Assembly (NCBI GenBank): GCA_946482375.1
Contig: CAMLRH010000006.1
Location: 1 to 30,823 of the forward strand
Reading direction: 5' to 3'
DNA: 30,823 nt
Origin: an uncultured Caulobacteraceae bacterium
GTDB taxonomy: Bacteria; Pseudomonadota; Alphaproteobacteria; Caulobacterales; Caulobacteraceae
In this document: positions 7,177 to 15,442 of the stretch, piece after piece
Position numbering within the stretch: the first letter of the stretch is position 1
Layout of the letters: the number at the start of each line of letters is the position of its first letter
The notes under the pieces: model-generated
The model's input: the letters and a program-made list of their open reading frames with translations, nothing else
What the model was told of the DNA's origin: nothing
Databases searched by the model: none
Translations under genes and position numbers: made by a program

Positions 7177-8207
7177 GCCGCCCGCTGGACGACCTCGAAG
7201 ACGACGCCATCGAGGCCGCGGCCTGCGACTGGTTCGCGCGGCGCCGCTCGGGCGAGATGACGCCAAAGGACGAGCGCGACCTGGAGGCCTGGCTGGCGCT
7301 CGATCCCGCCCATCGCGCGGCGCTGGAGGAGGTTGAGCGGGCCTGGACGGGGCTGGAAGCCTTCCGTTCGACGCCGGAACTGCTGGCTCGGCGCGAGAAG
7401 GCGCGCAGCCGCTATGCCGGCGTGCCACGCACCTGGATCATGCGCGCCGCAGCGGCCGTCGTTGCGGTGGCGGTGATCGGTGGGGGCGTCGGCTGGCAGT
7501 ACGCCGGTTCGGGCGCGTTCTCGCGGGCCTATTCCGATCAGCAGTACCGCACGGTGGTCGGCGAGAGGACCAACCTGACCCTGCCGGACGGGTCGGTGGT
7601 GACGCTGAACACCGACTCCGTCCTGCGCACGACGTCCGAGCGCGGCAAGCGGGTGGTCTATCTCGACAGGGGCCAGGCCTTCTTCCGGGTCGCCAAGGAC
7701 AAGACGCGGCCGTTCGAGGTGCATGCCGCCGGCCGCGTGGTGACGGCGGTCGGCACGGCGTTCGATGTCCGCGTTGACGGCGGCTTCGAGGTGACGCTGG
7801 TCGAGGGCAAGGTGCGCGTCGCCGCGCCGGCCGCCGAGGCTCCCGCCAGGCCGGGCGCGCCACCCACACCGCCCGTCGTGCAGACGACCGAGCTTGTCGC
7901 CGGCAACCGCTTCAGCCAGCCGGACAACAGCCAGTGGGTCGTCGCCCGCGCCGACACCGCTCGCGAGACAAGCTGGGTCACCGGGCGCCTGACCTTCGAG
8001 AACGAGCGCCTGGCCGAGGTGATCGCAGAATTCGAACGCTATTCGCCCCGCCGCATCGTCATCGACGACCCGGCGCTGGGCGAAGAACGGGTCAGCGGCA
8101 CCTTCGAAACCGGCGACGTCGACAGCCTGCTACGCACCCTGCGCATGGCGCAGATCGCCCGCGTGGAAACCGAGACGGCCGATGCCGTTCGCATCGCCCC
8201 GCTGTGA
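7173..8207 (+). CDS. FecR-type anti-sigma / signal transducer, cassette 1
   Basis: The 344-residue protein has an N-terminal cytoplasmic DUF4880 domain (about 10-60; ACDWFARRRSGEMT and LEAWLALDPAHRAALEEVERAW), one transmembrane helix (about 89-107), a periplasmic FecR domain (about 120-225; LPDGSVVTLNTDSVLR, RVAKDKTRPFEV, VTAVGTAFDVRV, VTLVEGKVRV) and a C-terminal STN-like domain (about 265-344; FENERLAEVIAEFERYSPRRIVI). FecR proteins relay the loaded state of the receptor from the periplasm to the sigma factor and can act as anti- and pro-sigma. It starts inside the sigma stop codon. Its stop lies only 29 bases before the predicted receptor-1 -35. Confidence 0.93.
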   Translation: MSRPLDDLEDDAIEAAACDWFARRRSGEMTPKDERDLEAWLALDPAHRAALEEVERAWTGLEAFRSTPELLARREKARSRYAGVPRTWIMRAAAAVVAVAVIGGGVGWQYAGSGAFSRAYSDQQYRTVVGERTNLTLPDGSVVTLNTDSVLRTTSERGKRVVYLDRGQAFFRVAKDKTRPFEVHAAGRVVTAVGTAFDVRVDGGFEVTLVEGKVRVAAPAAEAPARPGAPPTPPVVQTTELVAGNRFSQPDNSQWVVARADTARETSWVTGRLTFENERLAEVIAEFERYSPRRIVIDDPALGEERVSGTFETGDVDSLLRTLRMAQIARVETETADAVRIAPL

Positions 8208-8214
8208 TCTTCTG

Positions 8215-8267
8215 AAAAATTATTCGCCGCCCCCACGTGGGGATCGGCGGCGCTCCGGCCTGTTATG
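8215..8267 (+). promoter_or_regulatory. Predicted cassette-1 ECF promoter, receptor copy
   Basis: An AAAAATTATT tract (8215-8224) is followed by ACGTGGGG with GTGGGG at 8237-8242, exactly 18 bases, and TGTTATG at 8261-8267. The element matches the one upstream of the cassette-1 sigma gene in the -35 flank (AC), the pre-(-10) GGCC and the -10. CCCCACGTGGGG (8231-8242) is also a perfect 12-base palindrome over the -35, so a dimeric repressor could bind there. Confidence 0.58.
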
Positions 8268-8306
8268 CTGCGGGGGCGAGGCTCCCGCAGAACAACAGGG
8301 GGGAGC
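8268..8306 (+). promoter_or_regulatory. Receptor-1 leader: hairpin with competing Shine-Dalgarno pairing
   Basis: CTGCGGG (8268-8274) and following bases pair with CCCGCAG (8284-8290) to give about 10 pairs around a GAG loop. The 3' arm contains GCTCCC (8281-8286), which is also the exact complement of GGGAGC (8301-8306), the Shine-Dalgarno before ATG 8310. The two pairings exclude each other. The same arrangement recurs before receptors 2 and 3, which suggests translational control or simply a 5' stabilising hairpin. Confidence 0.45.
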
Positions 8307-8309
8307 GAA

Positions 8310-11300
8310 ATGAATACACTCAGCAAGCGACTGCTGTGCGGCGCGGCGGCGATCACCATGCTGGCCAGCGCCGGCGCAGCCTATGCGGCGGAGGAAGCGG
8401 TCCGCTTCGAAATTCCGGCCCAGCCGCTGACCGCGGCGCTGAACGAATTCGGCATCCAGAGCGGCTCGGCCGTTCTCTTCAAGGCCGATGTCACCGGCGC
8501 GAAGCTTTCTCGCCCCCTGAACGGTTCGGCGGAACCGGAGATGGCCCCCGCCGCCATGCTCGATGGCACGGGCTTGAGCTACCGCCGCGAAGGCGACGCC
8601 TTCGTCATCGTGCAGGGAGGGTCGGCCGACCCCCAGGCCGCAAGCGCCGCGGGGGACGGCGCTGAAGTCGAGGCCCTGATCGTTACGGCGCAGAAGAAGG
8701 AAGAAGACATCCAGGACGTGCCGATCGCGATATCGGCGTTCACGTCGAAGGATCTGGAAGCCCAGAAGCTGGAAGGCGGTTTCGACCTGCTGAAGGCCAT
8801 CCCGAACGTCACCTTCTCGAAGAACAACTTCACCAGCTACAACTTCTCGATCCGGGGCGTCGGCACCAAGGCCGTGTCGGCGACGACCGACCCCGGCGTG
8901 GCGGTCGCGTTCAACAACAGCGGCCTCATCGTCAATCGCCTGTTCGAGCAGGAATACGTCGACGTCGAGCGGGTCGAGGTCCTGCGCGGACCGCAAGGCA
9001 CGCTGTACGGCCGCAACGCCACCAGCGGCGTCATCAACGTCATTTCGTCCAAGCCCGACCTCAGCGAGTTCAAAGGCTGGCTGAAGGGGGAGGTCGGCAA
9101 CTACAACGCCAAGCGTATCTCGGCGATGGTCAACATTCCGCTCGTCGACGACAAGCTGGCCATCCGCTTCGCCGGCGGCCTGACCCAGCGCGACGGCTAC
9201 GGCTACAACGCCATCACCAAGAGCGACGTTGACGGCCGCGACCTGTGGTCGGCGCGCCTGACGCTGGGCTTCGAACCGGCGGAAACCTTCCGCGGAAACC
9301 TGATCTGGGAGCGCTTCAGCGAGGACGACGAGCGTGCGCGCACCTCAAAACAACTTTGCCACACTGACCCCGGCGTCCGCGAAGTCGGCAGCGTCACCGG
9401 CATCAACGACATCGGCGGAGGCGTGCTGAGCCAAGGTTGTCTCCCCGGCTCACTTTACGATGACAACGCCTTCGGCGCGCCCAACGGCCACAGTCTGCCC
9501 TACATGTTCGCGCTCAGGCAGGAGCCGGGGAGCCGAGCGCCCATCGCAGGCTACGTCGATCCCTATAATGGGTTGATGCAGTCGAACGATTTGCGGGAAA
9601 TTTCGTCGCGGTTCGACCCGATCTACCGAGCCCAGGCCGATGTGGTCGAGCTCAACCTCGAATATGACCTGACGCCCCAGCTCACCGTGGTGTCTCAGAC
9701 ACTGTACAACGAAGACGAGATCTACTCGACCCAGGACTACAACCGCTTCAATACCCGGCCTGTCCTAAATGACTCGCCGCAAGGATGCTTCTTCATTTAC
9801 GACTTTGGCGCCAGCAATGGCTGTCCCGGTGGCTATTTTAACGATCCTCAGCTTGGAAACTCGAACACAATCGTCATTCAGGATATTTCCCAAGGTGAGG
9901 CCAAGCAGTTTTCCCAGGAGTTTCGGCTTCAATCGAATTTCGACGGCCCGCTGAATTTCAGCGTGGGCGCCAATTATGTGAAGTTTGAAACTAATATCGA
10001 CTACTATGTGCTGAGTAACGCCTTTACGCTGATTTCCTTCTTCCAACTCAGCGGCGCCTATGCCCCCGATGCGGCGGCCGATCCCCAACTAAATACGGTC
10101 GTTGATCCGAACCCTCTCGATTCCATCACTGGCGACGCTCATAATTATTACCGCAGCCAGAACCCCTACAAGCTGACTTCAAAGTCAGCCTTCGGCGAAG
10201 TGTACTGGGAATTCTCGGATGCGATGAAGCTTACCGCCGGGCTTCGCTATACGGACGACCGCAAGAGGTTCGAAGTGTGGCCGACCATTCTCCTGAACCA
10301 TGAGGCGACGCCGTATCAGCAGGACGGTGAGATCGACCAGAGCTGGGGTGAATGGAGCGGGCGGTTGGGTGTCGACTGGAAACCCGACCTGCCGTTCACC
10401 GACGAGACCATGCTCTACGCCTTCTATTCGCGAGGGTACAAGGCGGGCGGTGCCAACCCTCCGAACATGGCTCCGATCACGTACCCGCAGAACGACATAA
10501 CGTTTCCGATCCCGATAACCGCCATACACCCGTCGACCTTCGATCCGGAGTTCGTGAACGCGTTCGAAATCGGCGCAAAGAACGTCCTGATGGGAGGAGG
10601 CCTGATCTTCAACGCCACGGCCTTCTATTACGACTACAAGGATTATCAGGTTTCCCAGATCATCGACCGCATCGCCCTCAACGAGAACTTCGATGCGGAA
10701 ATCTGGGGTCTGGAATTCGAAACCTTGTGGTCGCCGACGCCTAACCTGCGCTTCAACGCCAACCTCGGTTACCTCGACACCCGCATCGCCGACGGCGAGA
10801 AGTCCATCGACATGATGGACCGGACCGCAGGGAACGATGAATGGGTCACGATGAAGAACTGGATTCAATTCCCGTCCAACTGCATCGTGCCCAGAGGGTT
10901 TCTGGAAGACGCAATTGCGGGCTGGCGGGCGAGTCCTCTGGCGGGATACAGCGGCCCAGAGTTCACAGACCTTCAGGCGCTGATCTTCCTGTTCGACTCA
11001 CCCTGCGTGAACCTCTACGGGGAAGATCGGTCGAGCAATTTTGGCGCCTTCCCGCTCCACTACTTCTACACCGGCGTATCGTATCACCCGTTCGATCCCG
11101 CCGGAGGAGATCCCTGGGGAGTGTCCACGGAGGAAGCCAACTGGGGCGCCGGCTTCTACAAGGAGCTTGGCGGCAACGAGCTGCCGAACGCGCCGCACTG
11201 GACGGTGAACATCGGCTCCCAATACAGCTTCGACTTCCTCGAAGGCTGGCGCGGGACCGTCCGGGCCGACGCCTACTGGCAGTCGCAGTCGTATCACCGC

Positions 11301-11528
11301 ATCTACAACTTCGAGCCGTATGACAAGCTGCACGGCTGGTACAACGCCAACCTCAGCGTCTGGGTGGAGAACGACGACGGGCTGAAGATCGAGGCCTACG
11401 TCAAGAACCTGCTCGACGCCGACCCGATAACCGACGCGTTCCTGAACTCGGACGACAGCGGCCTGACGACCAACGTCTTCATCCTCGACCCGAGGCTGAT
11501 CGGCCTGTCGATCAAGAAGGAGTTCTAG
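8310..11528 (+). CDS. TonB-dependent receptor with STN signalling domain, cassette 1
   Basis: The 1072-residue protein has a signal peptide (cleavage after AYA, about residue 26), an STN domain (about 31-101; FEIPAQPLTAALNEFGIQSG), a linker, a TonB-box-like EALIVTA (121-127) and a plug with DVPIAISAF and VEVLRGPQGTLYGRNATSGVINVIS. A 22-strand barrel follows to the final Phe (IGLSIKKEF). The STN domain signals to FecR; the receptor imports an unidentified substrate across the outer membrane using TonB. ATG 8310 is chosen because the signal peptide begins there after AGGGGGGAGCG. Long loops carry conserved Cys pairs shared with receptors 2 and 3 (for example KQLC…QGCLP and SNC…SPC). It is longer than classical siderophore receptors (about 700-800 residues). 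Confidence 0.94.
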   Translation: MNTLSKRLLCGAAAITMLASAGAAYAAEEAVRFEIPAQPLTAALNEFGIQSGSAVLFKADVTGAKLSRPLNGSAEPEMAPAAMLDGTGLSYRREGDAFVIVQGGSADPQAASAAGDGAEVEALIVTAQKKEEDIQDVPIAISAFTSKDLEAQKLEGGFDLLKAIPNVTFSKNNFTSYNFSIRGVGTKAVSATTDPGVAVAFNNSGLIVNRLFEQEYVDVERVEVLRGPQGTLYGRNATSGVINVISSKPDLSEFKGWLKGEVGNYNAKRISAMVNIPLVDDKLAIRFAGGLTQRDGYGYNAITKSDVDGRDLWSARLTLGFEPAETFRGNLIWERFSEDDERARTSKQLCHTDPGVREVGSVTGINDIGGGVLSQGCLPGSLYDDNAFGAPNGHSLPYMFALRQEPGSRAPIAGYVDPYNGLMQSNDLREISSRFDPIYRAQADVVELNLEYDLTPQLTVVSQTLYNEDEIYSTQDYNRFNTRPVLNDSPQGCFFIYDFGASNGCPGGYFNDPQLGNSNTIVIQDISQGEAKQFSQEFRLQSNFDGPLNFSVGANYVKFETNIDYYVLSNAFTLISFFQLSGAYAPDAAADPQLNTVVDPNPLDSITGDAHNYYRSQNPYKLTSKSAFGEVYWEFSDAMKLTAGLRYTDDRKRFEVWPTILLNHEATPYQQDGEIDQSWGEWSGRLGVDWKPDLPFTDETMLYAFYSRGYKAGGANPPNMAPITYPQNDITFPIPITAIHPSTFDPEFVNAFEIGAKNVLMGGGLIFNATAFYYDYKDYQVSQIIDRIALNENFDAEIWGLEFETLWSPTPNLRFNANLGYLDTRIADGEKSIDMMDRTAGNDEWVTMKNWIQFPSNCIVPRGFLEDAIAGWRASPLAGYSGPEFTDLQALIFLFDSPCVNLYGEDRSSNFGAFPLHYFYTGVSYHPFDPAGGDPWGVSTEEANWGAGFYKELGGNELPNAPHWTVNIGSQYSFDFLEGWRGTVRADAYWQSQSYHRIYNFEPYDKLHGWYNANLSVWVENDDGLKIEAYVKNLLDADPITDAFLNSDDSGLTTNVFILDPRLIGLSIKKEF

Positions 11529-11530
11529 TC

Positions 11531-11555
11531 CCGGCTTCGGTCCCCTTCGAACCGG
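11531..11555 (+). repeat. Conserved post-stop stem-loop, copy 1
   Basis: CCGG-C-TTCG pairs with CGAA-CCGG around the loop GTCCCCTT, leaving one bulged C. It starts two bases after the receptor-1 stop and precedes the terminator. Near-identical copies follow receptors 2 (18716-18741) and 3 (24941-24967). Confidence 0.7.
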
Positions 11556-11561
11556 AACACT

Positions 11562-11599
11562 GAGGCGGCGGCTGTCGAGGCCGCCGCCTCTTTTCTTTT
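11562..11599 (+). terminator. Rho-independent terminator after receptor 1
   Basis: GAGGCGGCGGC (11562-11572) pairs perfectly with GCCGCCGCCTC (11580-11590) around a 7-base loop, followed by TTTTCTTTT. It ends cassette 1. Confidence 0.94.
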
Positions 11600-11602
11600 C
11601 AC

Positions 11603-11632
11603 CGTCATCCTCGGCCTTGTGCCGAGGACCCA
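11603..11632 (+). repeat. Dispersed 30-base palindromic repeat, copy A
   Basis: CGTCATCCTCGGC, then GCCGAGGACCCA, with stem CCTCGGC/GCCGAGG (11609-11615, 11621-11627) around CTTGT. It matches copy B at 11703-11732, which is inverted. The sequence type (CGTCATCCTCGG…CCGAGGACCCA) resembles REP-like elements scattered through alphaproteobacterial genomes; that is recalled knowledge, not a search result. Confidence 0.7.
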
Positions 11633-11679
11633 GAGACGCTGGCGTTACCGGTTTCGCAGTGCGTTGGCCAATGGCGCGG

Positions 11680-13644
11680 CTACCCGTCAATCGCCTCGAT
11701 TATGGGTCCTCGGGATAAACCCGAGGATGACGGGGGAGAGGTGGCGCCCATCAGTTCGAAATCCTCCGGGTTCGGCGCCAGCGTGGCGGTCCAGTAGTCG
11801 ACGAGCGGAAAGGGCCAGTTCTGGCTGACGCGGCCCTGGGCGTTCTTGTACCAGCTGGTGACGCCCGGCGAGCCCCAGGCCATCCAGCGGTTGGCGGCGT
11901 CGATCTTCTCGTTGAAGGCGTCGTAGACGTCGCGGCGGACTTCCATGGTCTTGGCGCCGGTCTTGGCCAGCAGTTCGAGGCAGCCGATCACGTATCTCAC
12001 GCTGCATTCGGAGAAGAAGATGATCGAGCCGTTGACCACGATGTTGGTGTTGGGCCCATACAGCGTGAAGAAATTCGGAAAATTCGGGTGTGTCATACCG
12101 AGGTAGGCGCGCGCATCGCCCGCCCATTGCTCGTGCAGCTCGCGCCCGCCGCGGCCCCTGATCGTAAACGTCTTGAGGAAGTCGCTGGCCGTGAAGCCGG
12201 TGCCGTAGATGATGACGTCGGCCTCGTGCAGCTGGCCGTCGGCGGTGACGAGGCCCTCCGGCCGGATCTCGGTGATGGCGTCGGTGACCAGGTCGACATT
12301 GTCGCGCCTGAGCGCCCCGATCCAGACGCCGTTGTCGCGCACCGAACGCTTACCCCCGATGGGGTAGGTGGGGACGACCTTTTCCAGCAGGTCCGGCCGG
12401 CCCTCGCACTGCGGCTTGATCATCTCGACCAGCATCTCGCGCAGCATCAGGTTGGCTTCGCTGACGGCGACGTCGGGGCCGCTCCAGTCCGGGTCGGCCC
12501 TCACCGCCTCGTAGATGCCGTCGGTCAGCATCCAGAACAGCCAGAAGCGGTACCACTTCTCATAGAAGGGCACGTGTTCGAGCAGCCAGCGTTCGCCGGC
12601 CTTCACCGGGTCATGGTAATCGGGCGTCGGCCCAAGCCATGGCGGTGTCCGCTGGAACACCTCCATGTGGCCGACGTCCGGCGCGATCGCGGGCACAAAC
12701 TGGAAGGCGCTGGCGCCGGTCCCGATCACCGCCACGCGCTTGCCCTTCAGGTCGACGTCATGACGCCAGCGGGCCGAGTGGAAGGCTGGGCCCTCGAAGC
12801 TGTCGCGGCCCTTGATGTCGGGCAGGCGCGGCTGGTTCAGCTGGCCGACGGCGCTGATGACGGCGGTGGCGCTCAGCGTCTCGACCGCGCCATCCTTGCC
12901 GCGAATGCGGACCTTCCAGGTCTCGCCCGCCTCGTCAAAGGCGGCTTCCTCGACGGTGGTCTCGAAGCGGATGTGTTTCCGCAAGCCGTGCTTGTCGGCG
13001 ACCCGGCGGAAGTAGTCCCAGAGCACGTCCTGCGTTGAGTAGTGATACGGCCACTCGTGGTTCGGCTCGAAGCTGTAGCTGTACAGGTGGCTTGGGTTGT
13101 CCACCCGGCAGCCGGGGTAGGTGTTCTCCAGCCAGGTGCCGCCGACGTCGGCGTTCTTGTCGATGATGGTGAAGGCGACACCGGCCTGCTGTAGGCGGAT
13201 GCCGGACAGAATCCCCGACATGCCGGCGCCGATCACCACGACGTGCATATCCTTCGCCGCCCGCGCCAGCTTGGGCTCCGTCCAGACCGGGCGCTTCTTG
13301 TCCACGCCGTCGACCGACAGCTCCTCCATCAGGAAGGGGACGTAGCGCTCCGGGATCTCCGCGCCGGAAATGAAGTCCATCATCTGGCGGATGGTGGCGT
13401 GGTCGGGAGGTGGGGGCAGGGCGGCGCCGGCCGCGAAATCCGTGATCACCCGCTCGGCCAGCGCGCGGATCTCGGCCTGCTTCTCAGGCGGAATACCGCC
13501 CTGACCGTCGCCGAAGAAGTCGTAGACGGGCTTCACGCCCTCCAGATGGCTCGCGTCGCCGGTCAGGTGGACCAGCGACATCATCAGCGAGGGCAGGTGG
13601 GCTTCGGCCAACGCCTGTTTCAGCTCGGCGGTATCGACGGCCAT
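11680..13644 (-). CDS. Type I Baeyer-Villiger monooxygenase (HAPMO-like)
   Basis: The 654-residue flavoprotein has an N-terminal extension of about 130 residues, a first Rossmann motif GAGMSG (139-144, FAD), the Baeyer-Villiger fingerprint FxGxxxHxxxW (FEGPAFHSARW, 283-293) and a second Rossmann motif GTGASA (308-313, NADPH). Such enzymes insert oxygen next to a ketone to make an ester or lactone. The long N-terminal domain and total length recall 4-hydroxyacetophenone monooxygenase (about 640 residues); the real substrate is unknown. ATG at 13642-13644 is chosen because GGAGGT lies 7 bases upstream. The last residues (SSSGLSRGP onward) are encoded by a dispersed palindromic repeat, so the natural C-terminus has probably been replaced or extended. 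The gene interrupts the row of sensor cassettes and runs against them. Confidence 0.93.
   Translation of the reverse strand: MAVDTAELKQALAEAHLPSLMMSLVHLTGDASHLEGVKPVYDFFGDGQGGIPPEKQAEIRALAERVITDFAAGAALPPPPDHATIRQMMDFISGAEIPERYVPFLMEELSVDGVDKKRPVWTEPKLARAAKDMHVVVIGAGMSGILSGIRLQQAGVAFTIIDKNADVGGTWLENTYPGCRVDNPSHLYSYSFEPNHEWPYHYSTQDVLWDYFRRVADKHGLRKHIRFETTVEEAAFDEAGETWKVRIRGKDGAVETLSATAVISAVGQLNQPRLPDIKGRDSFEGPAFHSARWRHDVDLKGKRVAVIGTGASAFQFVPAIAPDVGHMEVFQRTPPWLGPTPDYHDPVKAGERWLLEHVPFYEKWYRFWLFWMLTDGIYEAVRADPDWSGPDVAVSEANLMLREMLVEMIKPQCEGRPDLLEKVVPTYPIGGKRSVRDNGVWIGALRRDNVDLVTDAITEIRPEGLVTADGQLHEADVIIYGTGFTASDFLKTFTIRGRGGRELHEQWAGDARAYLGMTHPNFPNFFTLYGPNTNIVVNGSIIFFSECSVRYVIGCLELLAKTGAKTMEVRRDVYDAFNEKIDAANRWMAWGSPGVTSWYKNAQGRVSQNWPFPLVDYWTATLAPNPEDFELMGATSPPSSSGLSRGPIIEAIDG
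11703..11732 (-). repeat. Dispersed 30-base palindromic repeat, copy B (inside the monooxygenase 3' end)
   Basis: Read on the minus strand, CGTCATCCTCGGG then CCCGAGGACCCA with a 7-base-pair stem (11708-11714, 11720-11726). It faces copy A exactly 100 bases away in inverted orientation and codes for part of the tail of the monooxygenase. Confidence 0.7.
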
Positions 13645-13711
13645 GGGGGTGACCTCCGTGATTTCGCCTACATTCAAACAGCCGTTCGAGCCGCGCAAGT
13701 TGCGGCTGATC

Positions 13712-13761
13712 AAAAAAGCGTCGCGGCCCTGTAGGGTTGGGCGCAAAGTTCCACTCATAAC
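13712..13761 (+). promoter_or_regulatory. Predicted cassette-2 ECF promoter, sigma gene copy
   Basis: An A6 tract (13712-13717), CTGTAGGG with GTAGGG at 13731-13736, exactly 18 bases ending TTCCAC, then TCATAAC from 13755. It matches the receptor-2 promoter (15365-15400) in CTGTAGGG, TTCCACTC and spacing, and differs from the cassette-1 and -3 promoters. Confidence 0.55.
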
Positions 13762-13772
13762 CATCGAGACGA

Positions 13773-13788
13773 CCCGGCATCGGCCGGG
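13773..13788 (+). other. Hairpin just before the cassette-2 sigma start
   Basis: CCCGGC (13773-13778) pairs with GCCGGG (13783-13788) around ATCG. It ends 8 bases before GTG 13797 and overlaps the only G-rich ribosome-binding-like sequence, so it could limit translation of the sigma factor. Confidence 0.4.
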
Positions 13789-13796
13789 GCGGGCGC

Positions 13797-14339
13797 GTGG
13801 AATGGGCGGGCGAATTGGCGGCGAACCCGCATCAGCCTGAGGCGACGACCGGCGGGGAAGCCTTCCCTGACTGGATGGCCGAATACGGCCCGGCGTTGCG
13901 CGCCTATTTCCGCAAGAAAGCCGGCGCGGCCGAGGCCGAGGACCTGGTGCAGGAGGTCTTCCTGGCCATGCAGGCGCGCGGCGCCCACGGCATCGAGCAC
14001 ATGGGGCGCTACGTCTTCCGCGTCGCCGCCAACGTCATCGCCACGCGCAACCGGCCGGGGACCTGGCGCTGGAGCGACCACGCGACGCTGGATGAGCTGG
14101 TCCTCGCCGATGAGTGCTCGCCGGAGCGGACGCTGATCGCCAAGGAGGCGCTGGAGGACGTGATGGCGGCGCTGAAGGCGAGCCCGCCGCGCGCGGCGCA
14201 AGCCTTCATCCTCCACCGCTTCGAACAGCTTTCGTACGAGGAGATCGCCCGGCGCATGGGCGTCAGCGTCAAGGCCGTGGAGATGCATGTCCGCCGTACC
14301 ATGGAACGGGTGATGGTGCTGATGGAGGCGCGGCGATGA
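13797..14339 (+). CDS. FecI-type ECF sigma factor, cassette 2
   Basis: The 180-residue protein is a paralogue of the cassette-1 sigma. Region 2 reads WMAEYGPALRAYFRKK and AEAEDLVQEVFLAM, and region 4 reads SYEEIARRMGVSVKAVEMHVRRTM. The start is GTG 13797; an ATG five bases later is out of frame, and the next in-frame Met would cut into region 2. The Shine-Dalgarno is a poor GGGGCGGGC partly buried in a hairpin. The stop overlaps the FecR-like start (ATGA). The predicted cognate promoter at 13731-13761 suggests autoregulation. The upstream neighbour is the divergent monooxygenase, 152 bases away, whose promoter must share this interval. Confidence 0.9.
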   Translation: MEWAGELAANPHQPEATTGGEAFPDWMAEYGPALRAYFRKKAGAAEAEDLVQEVFLAMQARGAHGIEHMGRYVFRVAANVIATRNRPGTWRWSDHATLDELVLADECSPERTLIAKEALEDVMAALKASPPRAAQAFILHRFEQLSYEEIARRMGVSVKAVEMHVRRTMERVMVLMEARR

Positions 14340-15349
14340 GCGCGGCCCCGGATTTGTCGCCCGCGAAGAAGGAAGCCGTTGCCTGGTTCAGCCGACAGCG
14401 CGGCGGGCTAACCAACGCCGAGACGCGCGAACTCGACGCTTGGCTGGACGCCGACCCGGCGCACGTGGAGGCGTTCGAAGCCGTGGCGCGCGCCTGGGCC
14501 CGCATGGAACTGCCCCGCGAGGCGCCGGAGCTGCTGGCGATGCGGGCCAAGGCGCTGGAGGAAACCCCCAGCCGCCGGTTCGTCTGGCGCATGGCGGCCG
14601 GCATCGCGGCGGCCGCCGTACTGGGCGGCGGCGTGCTCGGCTGGCAGACGCTGGGCTTCAAGGAATACCCGGACCAGACCTTCCGCACCGATGTCGGCCA
14701 GCGCTCGACCGTGACCCTGCCCGACGGGTCGGTGGTGACGCTGAACACCGACACGGTTTTGCGCACCAAGTCCGACGGCGAACGGCGGCTGCTCTACCTC
14801 GACAGGGGGCAGGCCTATTTCAAGGTCGCCAAGGACAAGCGCCACCCCTTCGTCGTTTCCGCCGCCGGACGCACGGTGACGGCGCTGGGCACCGCGTTCG
14901 ACGTGCGGGTGGACCAGGAGGCCTTCTTCGTCACCCTGGTCGAGGGCAAGGTGAAGGTGGAAACGCCGTCGCCCCGCCCGGTCTCGCCTGGCAAAACCGC
15001 CGCCGCGCCGGTGCAGGATGTCGAACTCGTCGCCGGCAACCAGTTCGCGGCGGTCGGCGATGCGCGCTGGTCGGTCAGCCGCGCCGACACGGCCAAGGAG
15101 ACCACCTGGCTGACCGGCTGGCTGACCTTCCAGAACGAGCCGCTGGGGGTCGTGGTCGAGGAATTCGGCCGCTATTCCGACCGCGAGATCGTCATCGCCG
15201 ATCCGGAGCTGGCCGCGCGCCCGATCACCGGTCGCTTCAAGGCCGGCGACGTCGACGCCTTCGTCCGTGCGCTCGCCGAATACGATATCGCCAGGCTGGA
15301 ATCCGACCGTGAAGTGGTGCGGCTGACGACGCCGCCTACAACGATGTAA
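14336..15349 (+). CDS. FecR-type anti-sigma / signal transducer, cassette 2
   Basis: The 337-residue protein has a DUF4880 domain (about 10-60; AVAWFSRQRGGLTNAETREL), a transmembrane helix (about 84-103), a FecR domain (about 110-215; LPDGSVVTLNTDTVLR, KVAKDKRHPFVV, VTALGTAFDVRV) and a C-terminal STN-like domain (about 255-330; FQNEPLGVVVEEFGRYSDREIVI). It is clearly paralogous to the FecR proteins of cassettes 1 and 3. It begins within the sigma stop codon. Its own TAA lies at the start of the A6 tract that belongs to the predicted receptor-2 promoter, so coding and promoter sequence abut. Confidence 0.93.
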   Translation: MSAAPDLSPAKKEAVAWFSRQRGGLTNAETRELDAWLDADPAHVEAFEAVARAWARMELPREAPELLAMRAKALEETPSRRFVWRMAAGIAAAAVLGGGVLGWQTLGFKEYPDQTFRTDVGQRSTVTLPDGSVVTLNTDTVLRTKSDGERRLLYLDRGQAYFKVAKDKRHPFVVSAAGRTVTALGTAFDVRVDQEAFFVTLVEGKVKVETPSPRPVSPGKTAAAPVQDVELVAGNQFAAVGDARWSVSRADTAKETTWLTGWLTFQNEPLGVVVEEFGRYSDREIVIADPELAARPITGRFKAGDVDAFVRALAEYDIARLESDREVVRLTTPPTTM

Positions 15350-15400
15350 AAAAGTTTCGCGCTGCTGTAGGGGTAACCGCTCCTTTCCACTCCTGAATAA
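15348..15400 (+). promoter_or_regulatory. Predicted cassette-2 ECF promoter, receptor copy
   Basis: An A6 tract (15348-15353, overlapping the fecR stop), CTGTAGGG with GTAGGG at 15367-15372, 18 bases ending TTTCCAC, then TCCTGAATAA from 15391. It shares CTGTAGGG-N12-TTCCACTC with the cassette-2 sigma promoter. Confidence 0.58.
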
Positions 15401-15403
15401 CGA

Positions 15404-15434
15404 GGAGCCATGTGCTCCCATAAAACAGGGGGAG
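15404..15434 (+). promoter_or_regulatory. Receptor-2 leader: hairpin with competing Shine-Dalgarno pairing
   Basis: GGAGC (15404-15408) pairs with GCTCC (15414-15418) around CATGT. The 3' arm GCTCCC (15414-15419) can instead pair with GGGAG (15430-15434) of the Shine-Dalgarno GGGGGAG before ATG 15443. Confidence 0.45.
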
Positions 15435-15442
15435 ATCAGGAT

